Assembly: GCF_013373865.1 (NCBI RefSeq)
Contig: NC_050471.1
Span: 6,981,307-7,045,306, forward strand
Length of the DNA: 64,000 nucleotides
From: Monomorium pharaonis
Taxonomy: Eukaryota; Arthropoda; Insecta; Hymenoptera; Formicidae
Direction of reading: 5' to 3'
Shown: positions 1 to 11,437 of the stretch, one piece after another
Numbering within the stretch: position 1 is the first letter of the stretch
Layout: each line of letters begins with the position of its first letter
Translations under genes and position numbers: made by a program
The notes under the pieces: model-generated
Database searches by the model: none
Told to the model about the DNA's origin: nothing
Seen by the model: only the letters and a program-made list of their open reading frames with translations

Positions 1-2432
1 CATTCCAGACTCCACTGCAATATTCAAGGATTAATGTAGCAGAAAACTTTAGTAGATGTCTAGACGCATTCAATGTATTTGAAATAAATCGGTAGCAGAC
101 GTTTCAGCCAAGAATCTTTCGAGTAAATACTTAATGTTTCGATGCACTTACCCTTCTCCTCGAGAGAGAAACGTGAGCTTTTTAATAATTTATAGCAAGA
201 AACTTTTTGGAGACACTTCGAGAATTAATATAGTTACAAACTTTAGTAGGCGTCTGGATACTTCTTGATATATGGTGGACTCGAAGCGAATCGAGAGCGG
301 ATGTCTCTCGATCGAACATCTTGAATATATACTCGAAGTTTCGTGATATTTACCTTATCCTGGGACAGAGGCAGAGGAAGAGTCATGCAGCCCAGTAACT
401 CGCTACGTCTGAAACAGGCGGAAACGGAAACACGTATAAATTTCCGTTGTCCAGAGTAAGGCCGTAAAATACATGAATACGCTCGTTTAAACGTATATAC
501 AAGTGTTGTCTATTCACGAGTGGTATATACATGGTACAACGTGACCGTAATGTCTCGCGTATGCGAGAACGGAGAAAGAAGGAGAGCGAAAGGGGGTGAG
601 AAATACACGTGGTGAACGTGGTGCGCATGATCCGAGGAGGAATCGATTCCCCTCCTACCGCAAAAGGGGAAACCCCCTCGGATGTCCCCAGAAATTACAA
701 TAGTTTATACATTCGAACGGACCATCGACCGAGGGAGACACGCGGTTCGGAATTGCGTAATTTCCTGCATTGCTGAAAATCTTAATCCATTAAGAAGCCA
801 AATATGTTAAATGTTATACAGGAACGCGTTTTATGAAAGAGATTTTATAAACAAAATTTTAACTTAACAACAATAATTTACATCTGCAATATTTCAGGTT
901 AAAATATTAAAAATACGCTAAATGAGACACACTAATTGCGTAACTACAGCAACTTAATAGAATGCAAAACTGTCGAGAATGTCAATATTTATGTAACGCA
1001 AATACTTTCCTGAAAAACCTTCATATATGTAAAAATTTGAACCAACAGTACGAAAAACTTGATTAAAAGGGAATTGTTATTAAATAAATGTTTACACAAT
1101 TGTGTTTAATTCAAGCTAAAATGACTCAAATAACGTTTCATATTTATGTTTGGAGAGTATATTGTTTTCGCGAAAACGAAGCTACGGGACGGCATTTTTC
1201 CAATATGTGAAATTCTTGGAACAGATTAAAATAAGGTTAACTGCTTCGATTAGATAACCCGAAGAATAAACAAGCCAAGGCCGAGACGGTGAAAAGAAAA
1301 GGGATCGATCGTCGATCGAATATATCGAATGGGAAAAAATGCGGTTTTCTTGCACGCCATATCGCGTAAAAATAAGCGCAACATAAAATAAATGATCGGC
1401 CAATGGGGTATAAGTAAATAACCAGATTTGTACAGACGCACCATGAGTAATACATAAAAATTACGAGGAGAACACGAGACAAGATAAATTCGTTGCTCCA
1501 CTAACATAAATTCCACGTACTACTCGTAGCTCTCGTGCGGTTCGTGCCCGCTATACGAATTTCACAGGACTTTCCCACGCCGTATCGCCGTACGCTGTAC
1601 GTCGAGAGATCGGTATCTCGTACACGGTACGAGGCGTCACGTGCTTGTTAAGCCTCGTAAGTTAACGACGTATCGTTTACGGGGCTTTATCAGGACGAAT
1701 TAAATCGCGGCTGATTCGCCGGCCGAAGTTAATTTCTATCCCCTTCGCCCTGACCATTACGGAACAAGTGAAACAGCTCAAGCCTTTATCACGGCAACCT
1801 GTTTTTCAACAGCAAACGTGTTCCGAAATTCGTGAATTTGTGTATACTGTTATTCTTCGCTTTTCTCCAAAGAAATTATATTGCAGAAATATTATACGTA
1901 TGAATATACATTTGTCTTTACACAATTAAAGATTTTTTAGCATATAAAATTTTACATAAAATTAGAGATTAAAAAAATAATTAAAAACTGATTTACTGAA
2001 ACAAACCTACAATTTGTTTTTTAAATCAATCTCACAAAAAAATTATTTTAATTTTAATTTTCTCAAAATCAAAATTTATTTCCTTAAATATTATTTAAAA
2101 AATGGATTATATTCTTCATTATCTAATTTCTTCCATCCCCTTTGCTAACTTTATAATTAATCGGCATGCCACTACCTCTCACGTGCGGATTTTCTGAGAA
2201 AATCACAATTAATCTTCCCGTAACAAAGCCGAGGCACTTGTGTTAATAAATAAATTTCCAGGGAACGAGACGTCAGATTCGCATGAAACTTTAGCGCGAT
2301 TGCCGCGGCCTCAGATTTACGGACTTAATCTGCGTCAGTATCTTCTTGTACCTTAGACGTACCGTAAGCCCCCTTACCCCTGCCGTCCTTCCCCCTTTCT
2401 CTTTCTTTCTCATTTTCGCGGAGCATGCTCAC
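1..2432. other. Intron of the C2-domain gene, with a diverged tandem duplication
   Basis: The C2 exon ends at 2433 with a donor and its fold is incomplete, so this stretch should be intron unless a later exon hides here. I looked on the minus strand for the missing FLGE-type C2 strand and did not find it. The sequence is AT-rich with a CpG-richer patch around 1520-1760. The left end holds two diverged copies of a segment of about 135 bp (28-160 and 222-362). Confidence 0.5.
28..362. repeat. Two-copy diverged tandem duplication, offset about 194 bp
   Basis: Copy 1 (28-160) and copy 2 (222-362) share blocks such as ACTTTAGTAG and GTTTCG in the same order and spacing. Both end in a minus-strand splice-donor-like GGTAAG or AGGTAA. 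Copy 2 has a pyrimidine tract and CAG just upstream of its donor on the minus strand. Whether more copies lie to the left cannot be seen. Confidence 0.55.
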
Positions 2433-5400
2433 CTCGCACGGCGATCTCGGTGCCAGACGGCGATGTCCAGGGACGTGGGCCTGTGACCGATACAGTGACT
2501 ATTATACGCTGGACAGGGGAGTATGAGGGTCTCGCGGAACACCGGATTCGGCGTAGCGCGATGAACTGCGGTCCTTTTGACGACTCCCTCTCCGCTGGTG
2601 TTCTTTAGGCTTGCTTTGACGTACGCATGCACCGGCCCTTCGTATGCCCGCCTTAGGTCCTTGCACCTTATCACTGCGAGAATTACAAAATTTTGTAAAT
2701 ATGAATTTTGCAGATATAAAATATGTCTATATACGCTTCTATATTATTATTTTACAAGTATTATATTATTGTTTCGCTTTACAAGTTTTATTGTATTTTT
2801 AAATGAACTAGCCAAGAATATAAATGTACGGGTTACGTGCATTTTTGTTTAAAAAGTGTTTAACTGTAATCAGTGGTACATGAATAAAGTAGAATAGTGA
2901 TGATTATGAAAATAAGACTATATTTATATAATAAAAAAAAAAAGATCTTAAAATGATATTCACACACACACACACACAGACTCATTTTATCGATTAATTG
3001 ATCAAAATCTTGAAAGTGTAATCATTAGATAAATCCTGAATTTAAAATATATAATATATATAACACTGTAACAATATATATAACATTTTTAATAACTAAT
3101 GAAAGGCATAGAATATTGAACGTGTGAAATTTTAACTTTAAAATAAAACCTTGGTTAGCTTTTAGGTTCTTTTGATTTATGTTTGCACGGTGTTAAAAGG
3201 AGGAACTGTCCGATAACGCAATGAAAAGGATCAGTAGGCCTTATGACCTTTGCCCTACTTCATTTTCATTTCACCTTCGCATTCCATTTACCTACCCAGG
3301 TTTTATCGACGATAGAATGAAATTGCAAAGGCGAAAGTATAAGCAACGAAAGTGAATAAAAATATCAAGAATAATCAAACTTCTTCTTAATTCCAACTGA
3401 CACACACACACACACACGCACGCACGCACACGCACGCACACACACACACACATTCTTCGTCTGTAATTAAGGTCAAAGCTCACTATAACGTAACGATGTC
3501 TTCTCAATAGTAAATTATGGCTATAAAAGTAACTATACATAGCTATAGCTATAGTTTTCTTGATAAATAAGGACTTTTGGAAAGACCAAGAAGATGTCAG
3601 GAATCTTGATAATATATGTAACACTCAACACGTGCAACAATAAACTCTGCAGTATATAGTGCGTATTTTGCCAGTTTTCCTTGCTTGTCATCATAAGTTC
3701 CACTACATTTAATTTAAACATGTGCTCACTTTAATGCCACAATTTACCGCAATTACTTTGCTTCGCAATTATTTTACATTTACAGATCTTATCATTGCCG
3801 TTTCCGCGAATTTACAGCAATAATACAGTAGTATTTTAAAAACCAATAACGGAGCAGTCTTAATGCATAATTTGCCCAATTTAAAACATTTAAAATAAAA
3901 GTATTAAGTTTAATTACCATTAATGGGTATAACGTTTAGCTTTGCATACTAATTTAACAATTATTACGTAATTTTGTCTATCCATTTTGAAATCTTTAGA
4001 TGAAAACAACGTACGTGGATATATCATACATTTTATTAGATAAAAAGGGGCAGATAATCCCGGTTTTTAGCATTAACTTTATTATTTAATGTTGATTTTT
4101 TACTTTGATATGCAGATAACATACAGGAATAATTATAATTCATTATCTTATTAATTTGTTAAAACTGTTTTTCTTTTCTTTTAATCGTAGATTATATTTA
4201 ATTTATATGTAGTAGATTTCCTATGTAAATAGAAATAAATTGCTTCAAAAACTTTTTAAGGCTTGTGTAGAGACTTTAATCTACTTGAATTAAATTGGCT
4301 CGAAGCGAAACAAGAGATTTGCAATCGAGATAGAATATGTTTGTTCATTTACACATTGCGGCAAATTTTGCATTGTGCGACGGCACTGCGGACAGGAGGA
4401 ATCCCGGAGAATCGACGCTCCGGGCTCGCTCTTACGGCCGACTGTACCGCGGCACTCACTACTTGCGAGGACGTCTGACCGATGCGGCATTCGCCACTGG
4501 CTCCATCCGTGCCGAGGACTCGTATCGCGCGATCCACTTTTCGGCGATTACCACGCACCGTTGCATCACGTCTCGAATAATCTCGGTAACGAGTCGACGA
4601 GTAGGACTAATTTGCAAAAAAAAATACACGCATATACGTATATACGCACACCACTATTTGTTGCTACAAATAATTCTCTTTTCCGAAGTAGATGTATCCT
4701 CTTCGGCGAGGTAGATAAATGTTTCCGTAGAGGAAATGTTTACTCCGAAAAGGAGCGCAGCATATGTAATATGAGCGGGATTTCCGGGATAAATCGTGTC
4801 GACGTTGTGCACTGATTCGTCCCGTTCGTCGACTCACCCCCGTGCACAAAAAATAAAACGGGGATTTCCCGGGGATGACGAAGGATGACGAGGGAGTTGT
4901 GATGTCACGGGGAAGCGAATCCCGCCGGACCAGTCGAGAGAACGATCAACCGATTATATGCGAGACGCGTCAGCAGGCAAGGCGCATCGACCGAATGCGA
5001 CGCGTCTCACTATAAATGCGGAAAGAATTCGGCTTGGCAAAGCGTATCGGCAGAACACAGTCTCGCCTCTCGCCGAGAACGAGAAACGAGGCCCACGACT
5101 GTTTTTCCGCAAAGACAACGCAACGATGATCAATGTCGACGGGCTTACTAACCGGAATTGAGTCGCCGGGAGGGTCTGTGGGTTACTGGCACAGTATTAT
5201 GCCGAGTGCGGAGTGCCGAGCGCCCTCGAAGCACCTCCTCTCGCGACACAAAACCGGCGCATGTCTCGTAGCGGCGAAATTTCAGGGGTGTGCGAGGGTA
5301 GCAAGCTACCCCCATGACCAAACATAATTGGAGGATAACGAATATTTTTATTTTTTTTTAATGAAGGGCTTTTTGTTTTAAAAAAATGCGAAGTAATGTT

Positions 5401-8400
5401 TAACTGTCGTAGCAAAAATTGCATCGCAGCAATACAACATTTTTTAATATTTATTTTTAGATAAACACTGTATGAAATTATTGGCCACACACACACACAC
5501 ACACACACACACATTGCTTTTTTTAACATTAAAAATATTTAATATTAATTTCGCCTAATTTATGTCATTATTTGTTGACAATAGATAAATTTATAATATT
5601 TTATTTAAACGGTATTTTTAAAATTCTGTTTCCCTCTTTTGAAAACATTTGTTGGACGTATTCATATCCTCCTTTACGTTCTCATCAGGTACAATTGATA
5701 TATGTAAAGTAAGTGTAAACTTACCTCGAACGTGTATATGCTCTGCCACGAGGGAGCACTCGATTTCGATCGATCCGCGACAATTGGATCTTGTCGGTAG
5801 TTCGCCCTCGGGACTGAATTTCAAACATCTTCGGACAGTCGCTACCAAGGGGACCTCCGGGGTTGTCGACACAGAAGTGACGAATGATTTCGTACTATGC
5901 AGATCATCCATCATGGACGACTTTGGGCTGTCAAGGTCCCAGGAACTGGTCTTCCTGCTAATGTCGTCCTCCTTACGGTCTTCAACACCGTAGAAGGACA
6001 TTTTCGTGGCCGGCACGTGCTTCTCGTCCAAGGTCGAATCGAGATCCGTCTCTAACGCGAGCTTCTTCACATTCGGGTTGATGGCTTCGACTAGCGTGAG
6101 CTGATTCTCCTTTATCGAAGGACTACACGTTCTCTTGGCTCGTTTGCCGTCCACCGCTTTGTCACCGTCTTTCCGCGGACGTTTCCGGCGAATGCCACGT
6201 TGCCTCTTAAGTGTGAACTCACCATTGAGGTCGTTCAGAGGTGACGTGAACGCCCAGGACACCGGTGAAGGGTCCTCCAGGAGTTGACTGACCGACGATA
6301 TGGAGCTGTCATTGCGCGCCGGCGATTCTTCCTCTACTACCTCCACGATAGTTTCATACGTATGATCCGTCATCTTTGAATTCGGCCGTTTTTCGCACGA
6401 CGCCTCCAGAACCTTGTTCCTTTCCTCGGCATCGCCCAGAAGAATCTCAGCTACGGTCTTGCTTCCAAAATTGACTTCTTGCTCTCTGCACATATTGTAG
6501 ATGATTTTTTTTTATTTGAAAGACTATATTACACTGAGAAAAAAATGTTAATTTGACTAAATTTTCCAACTAAATTAAATTTCGTCTATTCAATTATTTA
6601 TATATTCAATTAATTATATGAATACTTGAATTGAAATTTGTGCATTTAAGTTTAAGTGCATAAATTCTTGAATTGACAAAATATTAATTTAGTTGGATAA
6701 TTTTGTTAAATTAACAATATTTTTTTCTCAGTGCAGAGTGAATAACATTTTTTTATTATCTTTATACATTCATGCATGGAGGGAAAACGCTTTTTGCTAG
6801 AGTATTAAAAAATTTAGTTAGAATGCAAATCTAAAGATAATTTTGTTAGACCATTAAAATAATTATGTAGGACGCTCAAGTTATGATTGCTACAATTTCA
6901 AAACTTTTTGCAACATTGCTCGTCGTGCTTGAACGTCCCTCATAATCATTTTAATAGTTTAACAAAATTATTTTTAGATCTAACTAAATTTTTAGATACT
7001 TTATCAAAGCCGTCTTTTTCGTGCGCGTGTGCATGTGCGTCATTTTCGAAATTTTTACCGTAATTTTTTTCATGCAAGGTTCACTCTAGTTAAAGCCAAC
7101 AAAAAAACTACAAGTCAAAAATCAACAAGTCACGATTGCTTTCTCTGCTTATTATATTATAATTATTCGTCTTCAATTATCGTCTCACCTATGAAGCACC
7201 TCCGTGACAGTGTTGTCCATATTCTCGTATTTCGGCAAGTCTTGATCTATGGTGAGATTCGACAGCTTTCCGACGAGCGGCGTCTGCCCTTGAGCTACCT
7301 TCGACTTGAAGGGACTGATTGCTTGAGCGAGTTTGGTGTGATACGGCGTTCGGCATCGCGCATGAATCTTCGTGATCTTTGCTAGCTTCGGTAAATACGG
7401 CGTCCTCACATGCCGCGTCTTCTGCTCGACGTTCTGGGAATATGCATTGGTCTTCGTACCCAGGGGCATCGAGCCGGCCTCCATCACGTCCTCGGGGCTG
7501 GTCGCCATCGAGATCTGCTGAAAGAAGTCGGAAACGTGCGACTGTAGATTCGCTCGCGCCTCGTTGACAACATTTTGCGGCAGCTCGTTGTCGCTCTGGA
7601 AGTTCTTGGCGCAACTGTTCATGAAGAGCGCGGGATCCGTTGGTAGGGTCAGGGCGGTGGAACACTTGCTGCCGGGTGGATAATACGTGAGAGGTCCGAT
7701 GTCGGTATCTACTCTCGGTGTACTTTGATAGAAGCTCTCGGATACCGAGGAATTTTCCGTTTCGTGTGACACGGACTGACGTTTACTCGACCTCAAATGC
7801 GGTTTCGTCGCCTGCAAAACGCATTGAAGAATACGTTTTTAATTAAAAAAAATTGATGCTATATTAGTTGAAGAAGAATCAGGAACATTGCTTTTTTGTA
7901 GCGGTAACGTTACTATTTTAATCTTATGCTAGAGCTTGCATTTTTTTAAACGTTATATTTGTGTTACTTTACAGGAAAAACAATATCTCAAATATTAGTA
8001 TCAAATTTAAATTAACATATTTTATTTAACATTATAATTTTATTTATATATAATTTCATTTTCTTTAAAGAACTTGATAATCTTAAAATTTAGCAAAATA
8101 TATTTTTATTTTAATAATTATCTAAAGAGCACAATGATTTTCTTATAATAATAGAGGAAGATTATTAATACTGGCATACTTTGTTTCTTCCCATTTTTGT
8201 CATTTTTTATCCGATATTTTTCCTCTCGATAAAAAATATTGAATAACACAGAATATATTTTTCTTATATGAGAATATATTTTTCTTGATGGAACAAAATT
8301 CTTCGTAAGCAAGTGTTGTAACGCTATATAATCTCGTTCCAATATTTACCGTTCTGAAAATAAAAATATTCTAAAACAAGAACTTTCTTTCCTTCTGTGT

Positions 8401-8714
8401 ATAATATAATGTAATTATTTATTATACCGCATTATTATTATATAAGAGAAAAGAAGGGTCAAACTTACTGTTACCTGAAAATACGTCCTCAAGTCAGTTC
8501 CGCTACTTCTACACCTTCTCCTCCGAGCCGGCGTTGTTCTAGACGTATTCGATGCATTCTGTGTAGATACCTGCCTGGTTCGGCAGCTAGCAGAAGTCGG
8601 CGGTGTGTTGGACAAGTCTCGGAAAGGCCGGCGGGGAGGCTTGTTCAAGGTGGGCGGACCGTGGGGTGTCGAACTGGTTGTCGACAACGATCTCGAAACC
8701 GTCCACTTCAGCAT
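2433..8714 (-). CDS. C2-domain protein with disordered basic N-terminus, first four coding exons (3' end off window)
   Basis: Four minus-strand exons join in phase: 8714-8475, 7811-7189, 6485-5725 and 2673-2433, giving 621 residues, open at the end (donor after 2433). Start ATG is 8714-8712; an in-frame TAG lies four codons upstream unless the possible acceptor before 8723 is used. Residues 1-80 are Ser/Thr/Pro/Arg-rich. Residues 216-266 hold three copies of a TP-x3-KL motif. Residues 381-406 are a Lys/Arg-rich, nuclear-signal-like stretch. From about 526 a C2 fold begins (IEIECSLVAEHIHVRV, then KASL, NPVFRETL and LDIAVWHRD). The usual calcium-binding Asp residues look mostly replaced (GPVHAYV in loop 1, WHRD in loop 3), so membrane or protein binding without calcium is inferred. 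It resembles C2CD4/NLF and synaptotagmin-like C2 domains; which one is not settled. The last C2 strands must lie left of the window. Confidence 0.78.
2674..5724 (-). other. Intron 3 of the C2-domain gene (3.05 kb)
   Basis: AT-rich with CA microsatellites at about 2961-2978, 3400-3452 (mixed CA/CG) and 5486-5513. A CpG-rich block at about 4370-5320 holds many short ORFs in all frames but none with recognisable similarity. That block also contains a TATA-like CTATAAATG near 5009. Confidence 0.5.
6532..6733. mobile_element. Foldback MITE-like element, termini CACTGAG
   Basis: The two ends are inverted copies beginning CACTGAGAAAAAAAT and continuing through a shared block around CCAACTAAATTAA, with terminal repeats of about 45 bp. 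There is no coding capacity. It lies in intron 2 of the C2 gene, 46 bp from the exon 3 acceptor. A target-site duplication is not clear. Confidence 0.75.
6786..7013. mobile_element. Foldback MITE-like element, family B copy 1
   Basis: Long imperfect inverted repeat. The left arm, about 6786-6880, pairs with the right arm, about 6927-7013; both contain ATAATTTTGTTA and a CGTTCAAG/CGCTCAAG block. It shares its core with the element at 25630-25805. It fills the middle of intron 2 of the C2 gene. Confidence 0.75.
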
Positions 8715-11260
8715 CTCTAGATGCTAAACGAGAAAGGAGAGAGAAAATGATAACGGACGGTTTTAAAAGTACTCGGAAAGTTTCATAATGAGTAAGCGTC
8801 CCTTAAGAAATTCCCAAAGCAACATAACATTTTGTTGATATACATCTTATCTCTCGTAAAATTGCGTGACTTATATTTTAATTAAATTAAAGAAATGGAA
8901 TTTCTTATTAAGATAGAAAGCGTTTTCAACGTCAAGCATAATTAATTTTCTATGTGTGAATTACTATCCTTCTCCTTTTTACTTTGAATATATATGTCAA
9001 GTGTTCCGGAAACCGCAAAGCCACGAAACGATTATTTTCACCTCAACACGTCCCTTTCCCCCGCGTGCTTTGCGGTAATAACATTTTATTAAAGAGTCCT
9101 TTACATCTAATCTAATAGCTATTTCCTTCGTGCGAAGGAAGTGCGAGGGTCGAACCGGGCTGTCATTAATCCACGACGCACGCGTACGCGTCGCACAGGA
9201 ATATACATGAATGGGAAAGTCGTTGAGTTTCGCTAAGTCTCTCGATAAGGTCGACATCTCCGACGTCAGGTCCGCCTATTGGCCTTCCGGCCGAAAGCGA
9301 GATGATCGCTTGCGCCTAATTACGTAGGGAGAAACGTGTATACGACACGATATACGAAACGCGACAGGAAACCTCGCGACGAAATCGAGAAAAGGAAAGA
9401 GGGATAGAGTGACGTGCACCTGTCGCGACATACGGGAAATAGCGAAACAGGTGAAAGACGCCGTACACCTGAGAGACGGTTTCGACGAGTTAGCACTTGC
9501 CTAAGCACCGCGTGCTTAACGATCCCTTAAACGGCCCCTAAAACTGAGTAACGATGCACCCTTTCTCTCTCTCTCTCTTTCGCTTCCTGGAGCGTAATTT
9601 CTCGTAGGCGAGAAAAATCGAGCGTGAGCACGACGGTTATGAAGAAAAAAAGGGACGTGGTCGAGCGTACGGACTGAATTATTGTTTCGTTTCGGCTTTG
9701 TGGTTGTTGCTGCTGCGCATGCAGCCGCTGACTCGCGAAATTGCTGATCCGATTAGCTCGCACGAGTGCAGGTTCACCACGGTCGTCGGATTGAATTGAG
9801 ACCCTTCTTTTGAGCATGATATTCGCATAACTTGGGTATATTTCAGATTGGACAGTCAATACTTTCGTGAACTTTGAGATTTATTTAATCTCGTGTCTTG
9901 ATATTAAGAATGATTTTTTTTGCTAATTGATATCTCCTTTTAAACAAGTCTATTGTTTTGCAGATAGATAAATAATGCGAACTTTATTTTCACTAAAGTT
10001 TTTTTATTTCACTCTTGATACGTACAGGATATTCCAGAAATGTTACAATTAATTCTTTAATTTTTTACAGAGTTTTTTATCGCAATAAATATGAAATATT
10101 ATTTTCGCACAAAATGCAATAAAGTGAATCAAAAGTATCGAATATCGACTTTCAATATTAAGAAATAGTATTTGCAAAGTTAAAGAATATCAATATTAAT
10201 TAACTAAAATATAATACAACCATGTTTTTTAACGTTTCATAATTCGCTCGCTATATCGTAAAAGAATATTCTTTTAAAATATCTCTATTAAATTATGTGA
10301 ACATTTAGAATTTGATTTTAAATATATTTCAGGTAGATGCTCTATTTAAACGGAAGAAAGAACGATGTAGGTACATGTACAACATATCTCCCGATCTTGA
10401 TCTTGACCCTGAACGAAACTTCCTGAAAAGTCCCGCGGTCTAAATCACGTCTGGGGCAACGTGTAAAAGCGACGGCAGCAGCACTGGCAGTAGCAACAGC
10501 AGCAGCAGGTTTTTACTTTTAACGGTTCGTCGAGGGGGGGGTGCGGCGCATTGTACTAGCTAGGTATAAAAATGCATTCATTTGCATACAGGCTGTTGCC
10601 ATGCTGCATGCGCGCGCGCGCGCGCGCATTCTCTGTCCTGTCCTTTTTCGCGTACGCGTTCGCGTGTACCATGCCTCTCGTGTATCTGCATATGTATGTA
10701 CGAATGTCTGTCTGCCGCGACATTACTACCACCATTGCGTATCGGCCTACGCGCATGTAAAAACGGTCTCGGCACCTGCCCATATGGTGGTGAAACGCGC
10801 AGTGTGGGTCCCATCTGGTATTGCTCAACCCAGCGCTAGGTGGAACCCTGATGTCGATACGTGGCGAAGATGATGGTTATCTGACATCTATGAGGAGGAT
10901 TTTCTCAACGTATTTCTTCGGGGACTCGCGAGGCGCACGTGCCACCGGGGATCTTTTTCGTATACGAGAAGAACGCGCAAATACACGTTATAGTTTAAAG
11001 GTTTAGCTCGATGTGTTATATTACATATTGCATTGTGCCTTTATTTCTATTATTCTGGAATGATATATAAATTTGAATACAAATATCAAGTACACATCGT
11101 ATTCCCCTGAAAAAATTCCCCAAAATTTGTTTCTTTATTATCAAAAATATTTTTTTTATTTAATAGCACAAAACTGATACAAAACGAAGATCACTGATTC
11201 TGCCGTTATACAAAAAGTATTTTATTAGATTTATGAAATTATTTATTTTGATTATATTAA
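8715..11260. other. Upstream region of the C2-domain gene, start of the gene desert
   Basis: Possible 5' non-coding exon and promoter territory for the minus-strand C2 gene; no promoter can be fixed. It contains CpG-rich patches at about 9000-9860 and 10380-10990, CAG-type runs near 10480-10507 and a (CG)n tract at 10608-10628. A 110-codon minus ORF at 9527-9859 has a GA-repeat-coded tail and no recognisable family. Confidence 0.4.
10608..10628. repeat. (CG)n alternating tract
   Basis: About ten uninterrupted GC/CG dinucleotides just after GCTGCATG. Alternating CG of this length can adopt Z-form DNA. It is also the source of the short overlapping ORFs seen here. Confidence 0.85.
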
Positions 11261-11437
11261 CTCTCTAAATTTCTTAGAGTGAAAATACTGCCATTACAAT
11301 TTTTCGAGTGATTTTTCACCGCAATAAAAGTTAAAACTTTACTCTACTTATTAGAGTGAACTTTAATTCTTATTGAATGAAAAATCACACGAAAAATTGT
11401 AGTGGCAGTATTTTCACTCTAAAAAATTTAGAAAGAG
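11261..11437. mobile_element. Foldback MITE-like element, family C complete copy
   Basis: Near-palindromic element. The left half starts CTCTCTAAATTTCTTAGAGT; the right half is its inverted counterpart ending AAATTTAGAAAGAG. Each half carries GAAAATACTGCC and a GTGATTTTTCA block. A single arm of the same family is at 63363-63447. Confidence 0.8.

Noticed and set aside
4337..4815. 125- and 146-codon plus-strand ORFs
   Set aside because: Overlapping frames in one CpG-rich block, no similarity and no coding-like asymmetry between frames.
9527..9859. 110-codon minus-strand ORF with a hydrophobic stretch
   Set aside because: No recognisable domain, a GA-repeat-coded tail and no clear splice partner; kept only as a note in the upstream region.
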